DNA of 64,000 nucleotides, from NCBI RefSeq assembly GCF_001542905.1, contig NZ_LOAJ01000001.1, forward strand, positions 1,860,001 to 1,924,000, given 5' to 3'. The translations under genes were made by a program, and so were the position numbers. Below, piece after piece: positions 49,719 through 56,694 of the stretch; the first letter of the stretch is position 1; each line of letters opens with the position of its first letter. Under the pieces are notes generated by a model. The model was not told where the DNA came from, ran no database searches, and worked only from the letters and a program-made list of their open reading frames with translations. The DNA is from Halorubrum aethiopicum. GTDB taxonomy: Archaea; Halobacteriota; Halobacteria; Halobacteriales; Haloferacaceae.

Positions 49719-50927
49719 TCAGAACTCTCCGTTGATGATATCCGCGACGTGCTGGCGGTCGAACAGTCGCTCGTCCGCCGGCGTGTCTCCGATCCCGTGC
49801 CACTCGCCGAACGCGTCCGGGTAGAACTGCTTGGCGGCCGCCTCAGTCTGGAACAGGTTGACGATCGGTCCCTGATACGACGAGCCGCCGCGGTAGAGGC
49901 GGCCGTTCCGGACGGCCGTCAGTTGGCCTCCGACGGGATCCTCCCGGAGCGCGTCCATCCGGTTCTCGAACTCCGCCGCCGAGACGTGTGAGAAGCCGTA
50001 CTGGAACAGGAGGGCGTCGGGGTCGACGTCCAGGAGCCGCTCGTAGTCCCACTGCGCGTAGCCGCCGTCGATGTGGTCGTCGAACGCGCCGTTCATCTCG
50101 AGGTCGCGGTACTGCTTGTGGTTGTTCCCGTCCTGTACCGGATACACGTAGAACGAACCGTCCTCGAAGTCGGAGTTCACCGAGACGAGCCCGATCGACG
50201 GGCGATCCTCGCTCTCGGGCAGCGACGCCCGGACCGTCGACAGCAGGTCGTCGTGGATCGCCGCGAACGCCTCGTACCGCTCGGGCTCGCCGAACGCGTC
50301 CGCGACGATCCCGAACGCCTCGTATAGCGAGTAATACCGGTAGTCGTGCCAGTCGTCGCCCCGTCGTCGGATGTAGTTCCCGAGGAACGGACCGACTCGG
50401 TCCGCTATCTCCTCCGTGTCGGACTCCGTCCACTCGTCGGCGATCACCCCGAGCCAGTTCGGGTCCAACAGGTGGAGGTCGCAGTCCACCTGATAGAGCG
50501 TCTCCTTGTCGAGCCCCTCGATCGCGGCCACGTCGTCGAACGAGACGTCGACACCCGGGAGCTGATCGTAGAACTCTGTCGGGACGGTAGCGGGGTCCCA
50601 GATCCCCCGGAGCCCGTCCGCTTGCCCGAGGGCGATCCCCATGTCCCCGTACGTGCTCAGGAACGCGAGCCAGGTCCCCGGCGGCGAGTCGAACGTGACC
50701 TCGCCCATCGGAGCCATCGTGACCGAGTACGACTCGTCCTCCGTCGGTTCCTCGCCTTCCGGAGTCTCATCCGTCGAGTCGGTTCCGTTCCCGTCGGACC
50801 CCGACGGAGCCGATTCGGCGTCGCCGCCGGTACAGCCGGCGAGCAGGCCGCCGAGGCCCACCGTACCGCCGTACTTCGCGAACGCTCTGCGAGTCGGTCC
50901 GCCGGGTGTGTCGTCGCCGTTGGGCAT
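49719..50927 (-). CDS. iron-siderophore type ABC substrate-binding lipoprotein (copy A)
   Basis: First gene of the operon, 402 residues. Tat signal TRRAFAKYGGT, lipobox LAGC and a Ser/Thr/Glu linker lead to the binding fold (ALGQADGLRGIWDPA, LYQVDCDLHLLDPNWLG, LDVDPDALLFQYGF). The C terminus is LFDRQHVADIINGEF. It is the most diverged of the three. The ATG at 50927 is preceded at about 21-30 bases by a GGTTTTACTT element, and two palindromic iron-box sites flank it. The message is thus probably leaderless and metal-regulated. Confidence 0.9.
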   Translation of the reverse strand: MPNGDDTPGGPTRRAFAKYGGTVGLGGLLAGCTGGDAESAPSGSDGNGTDSTDETPEGEEPTEDESYSVTMAPMGEVTFDSPPGTWLAFLSTYGDMGIALGQADGLRGIWDPATVPTEFYDQLPGVDVSFDDVAAIEGLDKETLYQVDCDLHLLDPNWLGVIADEWTESDTEEIADRVGPFLGNYIRRRGDDWHDYRYYSLYEAFGIVADAFGEPERYEAFAAIHDDLLSTVRASLPESEDRPSIGLVSVNSDFEDGSFYVYPVQDGNNHKQYRDLEMNGAFDDHIDGGYAQWDYERLLDVDPDALLFQYGFSHVSAAEFENRMDALREDPVGGQLTAVRNGRLYRGGSSYQGPIVNLFQTEAAAKQFYPDAFGEWHGIGDTPADERLFDRQHVADIINGEF

Positions 50928-50930
50928 GCT

Positions 50931-50946
50931 TTTAGGCTAGCCTAAA
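50931..50946. promoter_or_regulatory. iron box 1, SBP operon promoter
   Basis: Perfect palindrome TTTAGGCTAGCCTAAA, three bases before the ATG at 50927, between the TATA element and the expected transcript start. It resembles the half-sites of DtxR/IdeR operators, and a repressor here would block initiation. Confidence 0.8.
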
Positions 50947-50966
50947 GAAGTAAAACCGTTCCGATT

Positions 50967-50982
50967 TTTAGGCCTACCTAAA
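50967..50982. promoter_or_regulatory. iron box 2, SBP operon promoter
   Basis: TTTAGGCCTACCTAAA, upstream of the TATA element, with its left edge 36 bases from that of box 1, so the two sites bracket the promoter core. Confidence 0.8.
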
Positions 50983-51016
50983 TAGTGCGTCACCCGATCG
51001 CCGCCCGGAGCGGGAC

Positions 51017-51916
51017 CTACTCCTCGTGACGCGCGCGGATCGGCGTCACTCGCGGTCCGCGATCGGTGGCCACGACCTCGGCGTCGATCCTGAACACGTC
51101 CGCGAGCAACTCCTCGGTGACGACCTCCTCGGGCGGGCCACGGGCGCGGATCTCGCCGTCCTTGAGCGCCACCATGCGGTCCGCGAGCCGCGCCGCCTGC
51201 TCGATGTCGTGGAGGACGACGACCACCGTGACGTCGCTCTCGTCGCGCAGGGTCTCGATGATCTCCATCACCTCCATCTGGTGGTGGAGGTCGAGGAACG
51301 TCGTGGGCTCGTCGAGGAGGAGCACGTCGGTATCCTGTGCGAGCACCATCGCGATCCACGCCAGCTGTTTCTGCCCCCCGCTGAGGCTGCCGACCTCGCG
51401 GTCGCGCAGGTGGTCACAGCCGGCCAGTTCGACGGCGCGCTCGACGGCGCTCACGTCCTCCTCGGTCGTCCGCTCGAAAAAGCCACGGTGGGGATACCGT
51501 CCGTGATACACCAGGTCCTCGACCGTGATGCCGTTCGGCGAGGTGCTCTCCTGTGAGAGCAGCCCCAGCTTCCGGGCGAGCGCTTTCGTGTCCATCGAGT
51601 GGACGTCCCGCCCGTCGAGCACCACCGAGCCGGCCTCGGGCGCGAGCTGGTTCGCGAGCCCCTTCAACAGGGTGCTCTTGCCCGACCCGTTCGGCCCGAC
51701 CAAGGCGGTGACCGCGCCGGGCTCCGCGGCGATCGACTCGCCGTCGACCACCGGCTCCTCCCCGTTCGGGTACCCCAACACGAGTCCCTCGCCGCCGAGG
51801 TCGCTCGCGTCGCCGGTCCCACCGTCGCCGTCGTCGACGCGTCCGGCGGCAGCCGACTCGTCGCTCTCGTCGATCGATCCGTCCGTTCGCGTCGGTTCGA
51901 CTCCGTCCATCGACAT
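51017..51916 (-). CDS. iron-chelate ABC transporter ATP-binding protein
   Basis: ATPase of the FecE/BtuD group, 299 residues. An acidic N-terminal extension (1-40) precedes the nucleotide-binding domain. Walker A GPNGSGKST is at about 74-82, the signature LSGGQKQLAWIA, and Walker B DVLLLDEPTTFLDLHHQ. The switch His is in VVLHDIEQAA. It directly follows the permease gene (ATG three bases from its stop). Alternative start ATG at 51910. It energises uptake for the three binding lipoproteins. Confidence 0.93.
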   Translation of the reverse strand: MSMDGVEPTRTDGSIDESDESAAAGRVDDGDGGTGDASDLGGEGLVLGYPNGEEPVVDGESIAAEPGAVTALVGPNGSGKSTLLKGLANQLAPEAGSVVLDGRDVHSMDTKALARKLGLLSQESTSPNGITVEDLVYHGRYPHRGFFERTTEEDVSAVERAVELAGCDHLRDREVGSLSGGQKQLAWIAMVLAQDTDVLLLDEPTTFLDLHHQMEVMEIIETLRDESDVTVVVVLHDIEQAARLADRMVALKDGEIRARGPPEEVVTEELLADVFRIDAEVVATDRGPRVTPIRARHEE

Positions 51917-53131
51917 TCAGATCTCACCCATGTGCTGTTGTTTCCGCATCAGGTACAGGAAGTACGGGCCGCCGACCAGTCCCGTCACGATCCCGACCGG
52001 GACCTGCGCGTCCGCCCCGGTGATCACGCTCATGCCGAGGCGCGCGCCCACGTCGGCACCGACCATCAGCGCCGGGCCGACGAAGAGACAGCCGACGATC
52101 AGCCGCTTGTAGTCGCTGCCGACGAGGTTGCGGACCATGTGGGGGACGATGAGGCCCACGAAGCCGACGATCCCCGCCACCGCGATGCTGGCGGCCGCCG
52201 CGAGCACCGCGACGCCCGACAGCGCGAACCGTACCTTCTCGATGGACATCCCGAGCGCCTTCGCGGTCCCCTCGCCGAGCAGCAGGAGGTTCAGCTGTCG
52301 CGATCCCGCGACGGAGAGCGTCACCGCGACGAGCGTCCACGGGAGCGCCAGCCGGACCTGCTCCCAGTCGGTTCCGGTGAGCGAGCCCGTGGTCCAGGCG
52401 ATCGCCGACTGGACGACGCCGATGTCGTCGGCGAAGAAGAACAGCCCCGTCTGGAGGCTGTTGAAGACGGTCCCGACGATCACCCCCGCGAGCACGAGCC
52501 GCACGGGACTGGTCCCGTTCTTCCACGCGATCGCGTATACGATCAGGAAGGCGATAGACCCACCGAGCGCCGCGATCAGCGGCAGGAACGCCGAGAGGCT
52601 CCCGAACACGACGAGCGTGAGCAGGATGGTCAGTCCCGCGCCCGAGGAGACCCCGAGGATGAACGGGCTCGCGAGCTCGTTCCGCGTCACCGCCTGGAAG
52701 ATCGCCCCGGAGACCGCGAGGTTCGCGCCGACGAGGACGCCGACGAGCACCCGCGGCAGCCGGATGTTCCAGACGATGAGCGTCTCGCGGGCCAGCTCGG
52801 GGAGCTCTCCCCGGAACCCGGTCAGCATCCGCATCAGCTCCTCGCCGACGAGGAAGTTGAGCAGCCACCGCGAATCGAGCAGGACGGCGGGGTCGAGGAC
52901 GGCGCGCCACGCCTGGCCGACCGTCATCGAGTAGGCCCCGAAGCTCACCTGGACGAGCCCGGCAACGACGATCACCGCGAGACTGGAGAGCGCGACGGCG
53001 ACGAGCCTCGCGTCGAGGAGCCACCCGATCGGGCTCCGGTCGGTCGTCCGCCTCCCCGAGGTCTCGCCGTCGACCCGCGATCCGCCGTCGACCGAGGATC
53101 CGCCCCCGACCGTCGACCCCTCGCCGCTCAT
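51917..53131 (-). CDS. iron-chelate ABC transporter permease (FecCD family)
   Basis: Membrane subunit of 404 residues with about ten transmembrane helices. Family signatures are IRLPRVLVGVLVGANLAVSGA, ELASPFILGVSSGAGL and IVGFVGLIVPHMVRNLVG, the last being the coupling-helix region that contacts the ATPase. A disordered Gly/Ser N terminus of 35 residues is typical of haloarchaea. The start shares its first base with the stop of the upstream flavoprotein gene. A single permease gene implies a homodimer. Confidence 0.94.
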   Translation of the reverse strand: MSGEGSTVGGGSSVDGGSRVDGETSGRRTTDRSPIGWLLDARLVAVALSSLAVIVVAGLVQVSFGAYSMTVGQAWRAVLDPAVLLDSRWLLNFLVGEELMRMLTGFRGELPELARETLIVWNIRLPRVLVGVLVGANLAVSGAIFQAVTRNELASPFILGVSSGAGLTILLTLVVFGSLSAFLPLIAALGGSIAFLIVYAIAWKNGTSPVRLVLAGVIVGTVFNSLQTGLFFFADDIGVVQSAIAWTTGSLTGTDWEQVRLALPWTLVAVTLSVAGSRQLNLLLLGEGTAKALGMSIEKVRFALSGVAVLAAAASIAVAGIVGFVGLIVPHMVRNLVGSDYKRLIVGCLFVGPALMVGADVGARLGMSVITGADAQVPVGIVTGLVGGPYFLYLMRKQQHMGEI

Positions 53132-54186
53132 CAGGTCTCCCCCTCGGCGGGTTCGGGAGCGGTCTCCCGGCTCTCCTCGTCGACCTCGCCGTCTTCGTCG
53201 ACCTCGCCGCCGATCTTCCCGGTCGCGTACGCGGCGATCGCGTCGTCGTCCATCGCCTCGAGCAGCGCCTCGGTCCCGTGCGCGTCGACGACGGCGGCCG
53301 GGTCCAGGCGCTCGGCCACGGCGCGCTCGCCGGCCGCCGCCCGCGACTCGATCTCGCCGGCGTCGACGTACGCCGACAGGGCGTCGTCGATCGCCGCCTC
53401 CCGGACCCGCGCGTACCGCTCGGAGTCCGGATCGACCGGCGCGTCGGCGTGGTGCGCGTCGAACCACTCGACCCAGCGGTCGCGATCCGTCCACTCGTCG
53501 TCGAGTTCGGTCTCGCGGCGGAGCCAGTCGACCCCTTCAGCGGCCGCGGGCCACCACCCGTCGGCGATCCGGGCGTCGGCGACGACCCGTTTACCGACGC
53601 GGGCTCCGCGCGCGGCGGCCGTGATCGCCTGTCGGTCGGCCTCGGACGGGGTGGCGACGTAGAGCCCGTCTATCGGCGTCGTTCCGTCGCGGTCGGCGTA
53701 CCCGCGGTCGAAGCGCTCGGTCGTCTCCCCGCCGTGTTCGTGGATCTCGAACATCGCGTCGTCGCCGAGCGGCCGCAGGTACTCGCCGCCGTACCGCGTG
53801 GCCGCGACGACGCGCCGGGTCGTGATCGGGTCGCCCTCCTGGGGCGTGACGCGGAAGCCGCCGGAGGTGTCGTCGTCGCCCTCCGTGCCCCGGTCGGCGA
53901 CCGAGTCGCTTCCCTCCGCTCGCCGTTCGACCGACTCGACGAGGTCCGCGATCACGGAACAGCCCGCCTCACGGAGGTGGTCGCGTGCGAGGTCGGCGAA
54001 CGTCCCGACGTCGATCCCCGCCGGGAAGCCGAGGTAGTTCTCCAGGTGGGCACACCGGGCGAGCGAGGACCGGCCGCGGTCGAACACCGTCACGTCGAGT
54101 CCCCCGCGAGCGAGGAAGACGCCGGCGGACGAGCCGGCCGGCCCGCCGCCCACCACGACGACGTCGCGGTCGAACGGGGCGGTCAC
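53131..54186 (-). CDS. thioredoxin-reductase-like FAD protein with a C-terminal helical extension
   Basis: A 351-residue paralogue of the protein at 46385-47146. FAD loop VVVVGGGPAGSSAGVFLARGG, CAHLENYLGFPAGIDVG in the place of NAHLDNFPGFPVG, and GLYVATPSEADRQAITAA. No CxxC is present. About 120 extra residues form a helical, acidic C-terminal region (EWTDRDRWVEWFDAHHADAP). The start is GTG at 54186, overlapping the stop of a 46-codon gene (GTGA). Encoded in the same operon as the permease and ATPase, so a role in iron handling is likely (inference). Confidence 0.82.
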   Translation of the reverse strand: MTAPFDRDVVVVGGGPAGSSAGVFLARGGLDVTVFDRGRSSLARCAHLENYLGFPAGIDVGTFADLARDHLREAGCSVIADLVESVERRAEGSDSVADRGTEGDDDTSGGFRVTPQEGDPITTRRVVAATRYGGEYLRPLGDDAMFEIHEHGGETTERFDRGYADRDGTTPIDGLYVATPSEADRQAITAAARGARVGKRVVADARIADGWWPAAAEGVDWLRRETELDDEWTDRDRWVEWFDAHHADAPVDPDSERYARVREAAIDDALSAYVDAGEIESRAAAGERAVAERLDPAAVVDAHGTEALLEAMDDDAIAAYATGKIGGEVDEDGEVDEESRETAPEPAEGET

Positions 54187-54323
54187 TCCTCGCCCCCGTT
54201 CACGGTCCTCGCGAGTCCCTCGCGGTCGAACGGCTCCTCGCCGGCGCGGCCTCTGGGGATTCCGACTTCGACGACCCCGCCGTCGTGCCGGGTCGTCTCC
54301 TCCTCGTCCGTCCGTCTCATCAT
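54183..54323 (-). CDS. 46-residue protein at the head of the iron operon
   Basis: Small gene too short for ordinary gene calls. Start ATG at 54323 (or 54320), stop overlapping the GTG of the flavoprotein. The promoter is tight: iron box 4 bases upstream, TATA GATTTAATCC next, then a second box. The protein is MMRRTDEEETTRHDGGVVEV onward, with an end EEPFDREGLARTVNG that resembles the last residues of the binding lipoproteins (ERLFDRQHVADIINGEF). It may be a remnant of a fourth such gene that kept its promoter, or a true small protein. Confidence 0.6.
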   Translation of the reverse strand: MMRRTDEEETTRHDGGVVEVGIPRGRAGEEPFDREGLARTVNGGEE

Positions 54324-54327
54324 GTGT

Positions 54328-54343
54328 TTTAGGCTTCCCTAAA
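54328..54343. promoter_or_regulatory. iron box 1, permease operon promoter
   Basis: TTTAGGCTTCCCTAAA, four bases before the small gene's ATG, on the transcript-start side of the TATA element GCGATTTAATCC. Confidence 0.8.
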
Positions 54344-54363
54344 GGATTAAATCGCTTTCGGAT

Positions 54364-54379
54364 CTTAGGTCACCCTAAA
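54364..54379. promoter_or_regulatory. iron box 2, permease operon promoter
   Basis: CTTAGGTCACCCTAAA, with one mismatch to the palindrome, upstream of the TATA element and exactly 36 bases from box 1, as in the SBP operon. Confidence 0.75.
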
Positions 54380-54463
54380 CCGATCGCGGCGGGACGTCCC
54401 GTGGCCGTTCGACGTACCAACCAGCGCGCATCGAACTAGTCGCCAACGGATCGGTCAATACAG

Positions 54464-54765
54464 CCGAAGCAACGAGCGATCGCTTGAGCGGTGGCGCGCC
54501 GGTGAGTGCCGCGGAGCGGCACGAACCGCCCGCGAGGGACGCCACGAGCGCTTGAAAAGCGCGAGTGGCGAGGCTGGGGAGGCGTGAGGTGCGGTCGCGG
54601 GGCGGGCGGGACTCAAAGGGGCAGTCGCGAGGGCGACGGCGGCCGCAGTAAGCACCGCAGGAGCGAACGAAGTGAGCGACGAGGAGCACAGCAAGGCCCC
54701 CGAGCCGTCGCGACTGGGGCTTTGGAGATGTTCATTGTCCCAGCAACGATCTCGTTCTCATCAAC
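54464..54765 (+). repeat. dispersed structured intergenic element, copy 4 (full length)
   Basis: Longest copy. In order: GAAGCAACGAGCG, GTGGCGCGCCGGTGAG, hairpin I GTGCCGC-GGA-GCGGCAC, CCGCGAGGGACG, hairpin II CGCCAC-GA-GCGCTT-GAA-AAGCGC-GA-GTGGCG, GAGGCTGGGGAGG, GTGAGGTGCGG, GGGACTCAAAGGGGCAG, a purine-rich middle, then CGCGACTGGGGCTTTGGAG, ATGTTCATTG and AACGATCTCG. It lies between the divergent iron operon and dpsA. Short frames inside it are not believed. Confidence 0.82.
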
Positions 54766-54960
54766 TCGATCTCCATCGAAACACCCGCACCACTAGCCAT
54801 GGAATTCTATCGGAAAATTCGGGTATTCGTCGGTGAAACGATCCTCGGTGATCGGTTCCATCGCGGTCGTCTCCCTTTCAGACGATTGACCGGTTTCACC
54901 GGGGCGAACTCGACGAAAATCGAGTTTTAGGCCGTACGAAAAGTGTTTGGATGTTGATAA
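54766..54960. other. AT-rich intergenic stretch before dpsA
   Basis: Between the dispersed element and the dpsA TATA box, with lower GC than the rest of the window. It holds one degenerate iron-box-like site (54926-54941). I see no gene. Confidence 0.5.
54926..54941. promoter_or_regulatory. degenerate iron-box-like site upstream of dpsA
   Basis: TTTAGGCCGTACGAAA has one intact TTTAGG half-site and a poor second half. It lies about 20 bases upstream of the dpsA TATA element. Only suggestive. Confidence 0.4.
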
Positions 54961-54968
54961 GATATAAG
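54961..54968 (+). promoter_or_regulatory. TATA element of dpsA
   Basis: gatataag lies 28-35 bases before the ATG at 54996 in a pronounced AT-rich pocket. Confidence 0.7.
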
Positions 54969-54995
54969 TAGGTACGGGTCGTACGTTGAACCGTC

Positions 54996-55541
54996 ATGAG
55001 CACGCAGAAAGAGACGCGACAGCGCGCGGGCACAGTCGAGGAGAACGCCCTCAGACTCGAGACGGAGAAGGCCGAACAGATCATCGAGGCGCTGAACTCG
55101 GATCTCGCGGACGCGTACGTCCTCTATCACCAGCTCCACAAGCACCACTGGAACGTCGAGGGCGCGGAGTTCCTCGACATCCACGTGTTCTTACAGGAGG
55201 TGTACGAGGACGTCGAGGCGGCCGCCGACGAACTGGCCGAGCGGCTCCAGGCGCTCGGCGGCGTCCCGCACGCCAGCATGACGACGCTCGCGGAGAACGC
55301 GACCGTCGAGGCGGAGGACGAGGACGTCTACGACGTCCGCACCTCCCTCGCGAACGACCTCGAGATGATGGGCGACATCATCGAGAGCTACCGCCAGCAC
55401 ATCGAACTCGCGGACGGGCTCGGCGACTACGCCACGAGCGAGATGCTCCGCGAACAGCTGGAGACGATCGAGGAACACGCCCACCACATCGAACACTACC
55501 TCGAGGACGACACCCTCGTCACCGACTCCGCGACGCACTAA
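54996..55541 (+). CDS. dpsA: Dps-type ferritin DpsA
   Basis: Mini-ferritin of 181 residues that oxidises and stores iron in a dodecameric cage and protects DNA. The four-helix bundle is seen with the ferroxidase region HKHHWNVEGAEFLDIHVFLQE (about 48-68) and its partner in VEAAADELAERLQALGG. The C-terminal helix has EMLREQLETIEEHAHHIEHYL, rich in His/Glu. An N-terminal 30-residue tail is typical of haloarchaeal DpsA. Its place beside the iron-uptake operons and the metal regulator fits an iron-stress role. Confidence 0.95.
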   Translation: MSTQKETRQRAGTVEENALRLETEKAEQIIEALNSDLADAYVLYHQLHKHHWNVEGAEFLDIHVFLQEVYEDVEAAADELAERLQALGGVPHASMTTLAENATVEAEDEDVYDVRTSLANDLEMMGDIIESYRQHIELADGLGDYATSEMLREQLETIEEHAHHIEHYLEDDTLVTDSATH

Positions 55542-55571
55542 ACCGACCGTCGACTCCGGAGCCGGAACCGC

Positions 55572-56021
55572 TCACCTGACGTCCGGCGCGGTGTCGTCGG
55601 TTCGGCCGGGCAGCTCCACTTCTATCTCCAGGCTCGGCTCGCCGGTTCCCTCGAAGTCGATCTCGAGTTCGACGGGCTCGCCGAACGCGAAGGGTAACTC
55701 CCACTCGTCGGTCGCGAGGCGGAGTTCGTCGCCGTCTCGGAGCTTCTCGCCGAACTCGACCAGGAACGCCCCCGCCTCGCTCGCGTCGAGCCGGTACTCG
55801 CGCTCGAAGTTCCGGCCGGAACGGATGAGCGTCGGGTCCGACCCCGTCTCCGAGGACGGATCGCCTCCGTCGTCCGGGTCCGAGCCGGACGGATCGGCGG
55901 GGTCGCCCGCGGACGGGCTATCGCTCGCGGGCGAGTCGTCGATGTCGGGCGAATCGTCGGCGTCGGGCGAATCGTCGGCGGGCGCTTCGTCCTCCGCGAC
56001 GGCGTCGTCGGGATCGGTCAT
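55572..56021 (-). CDS. amphi-Trp domain protein
   Basis: A 149-residue protein with a long acidic N-terminal region (Ser-Pro-Asp repeats such as ADDSPDADDSPDIDDSPASD) and a C-terminal amphi-Trp domain (about 75-145, REYRLDASEAGAFLVEFGEKL, WELPFAFGEPVELEIDFEG). The domain is widespread in haloarchaea and of unknown function. It is co-transcribed with the 59-residue gene upstream (ATGA overlap) behind a single iron box, so it belongs to the metal-responsive set. Confidence 0.78.
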   Translation of the reverse strand: MTDPDDAVAEDEAPADDSPDADDSPDIDDSPASDSPSAGDPADPSGSDPDDGGDPSSETGSDPTLIRSGRNFEREYRLDASEAGAFLVEFGEKLRDGDELRLATDEWELPFAFGEPVELEIDFEGTGEPSLEIEVELPGRTDDTAPDVR

Positions 56022-56197
56022 CGACGGATATCGACGGGGTCGTCCACCGCGATCCACCCGTCCGTGTTGTCGGATTCGATGAACACCGATCGACCGGGAC
56101 CGCCTTCACAGACCGTCACCTCCGGCCTCCGGGCCGACTCGGGTTCGCGATCCGATCCGTGGCGGGGCTCGCTTCGGGACTGCGCTCCTGTTGGCAT
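56018..56197 (-). CDS. 59-residue protein, possibly DUF7331-like
   Basis: Small gene from ATG 56197 to a stop that overlaps the amphi-Trp start (ATGA). The protein is mostly charged, with a hydrophobic-ended core SVFIESDNTDGWIAVDDPVD near the C terminus, in the style of small haloarchaeal proteins of the DUF7331 type (unsure). An iron box is 9 bases upstream, and a TATA-like CCTTTTTTGTTTT lies 22-34 bases upstream, so it looks transcribed and leaderless. Function unknown. Confidence 0.62.
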   Translation of the reverse strand: MPTGAQSRSEPRHGSDREPESARRPEVTVCEGGPGRSVFIESDNTDGWIAVDDPVDIRR

Positions 56198-56205
56198 CGA
56201 CTCTC

Positions 56206-56221
56206 TTTAGGCATACCTAAA
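56206..56221. promoter_or_regulatory. iron box, amphi-Trp operon promoter
   Basis: TTTAGGCATACCTAAA, nine bases before the small gene's ATG. Only one box is seen here. The TATA element overlaps its distal edge. Confidence 0.75.
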
Positions 56222-56280
56222 ACAAAAAAGGTGCGGTCGTCGGCGACGTTCCCCGCGTCTCGAACGCGGCGACGCTCCGC

Positions 56281-56694
56281 TCACTCCGGCGACGGCGAGG
56301 GAGACGGCACCTCGGAGGGGACGTTCGCGTCGCGGCCGTCGTCGTCGACGAGGAGCGTGGCGAGGCGGTCGGCGACCTTGGGGCTCAACAACCCGGCCAT
56401 CTCCATCGCCTCGCGCTCGTGTGCCTCGAGATCGAGGATGTCCCGGAAGAACCACGAGAGCGCGACGTACGTCTCGTGGAGGTCGCTCGCGCGTTCGCGG
56501 CCGGCCTCGGTCAGCGTCGCGCCGCGGTACGGCTCGCGGTCGACGAGGCCGTCCGCCTCGAGCCGCTGGAGCATCTCCGTCGCCGCGGCCGGGGACCGGT
56601 CGACCAGCTCCGCGACGCGCCCGGAGGACACCGGCGGCGACGAGCGGTGTTCCGCGATGTACAACGCGAGGAGGTACCGCGCGGTCCGCGTCAC
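56281..56694 (-). CDS. DtxR-family metal-dependent transcriptional regulator
   Basis: A 137-residue regulator. The winged helix (VSSGRVAELVDRSPAAATEMLQRLEADGLVD) and the dimerisation helices (TEAGRERASDLHETYVALSWFFRDIL, HEREAMEMAGLLSPKVADRL) match the DtxR/IdeR/MntR group. The usual metal-ligand motif with Cys or Glu followed by Glu-His is replaced by MEMAGLL. The C-terminal SH3 domain is absent. The start is a GTG at 56694, and a 20-25 codon frame upstream ends on it (GTGA). It is the natural candidate to bind the iron boxes, including its own. Confidence 0.82.
   Translation of the reverse strand: MTRTARYLLALYIAEHRSSPPVSSGRVAELVDRSPAAATEMLQRLEADGLVDREPYRGATLTEAGRERASDLHETYVALSWFFRDILDLEAHEREAMEMAGLLSPKVADRLATLLVDDDGRDANVPSEVPSPSPSPE

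Noticed and set aside
54375-54694. Short minus-strand frames within element copy 4 and the matching frame in copy 1 (RLPSLA...ALxASLA)
   Set aside because: The peptide similarity follows from shared DNA blocks. Stems covary without regard to codons and no start or promoter fits, so I treat the element as non-coding.
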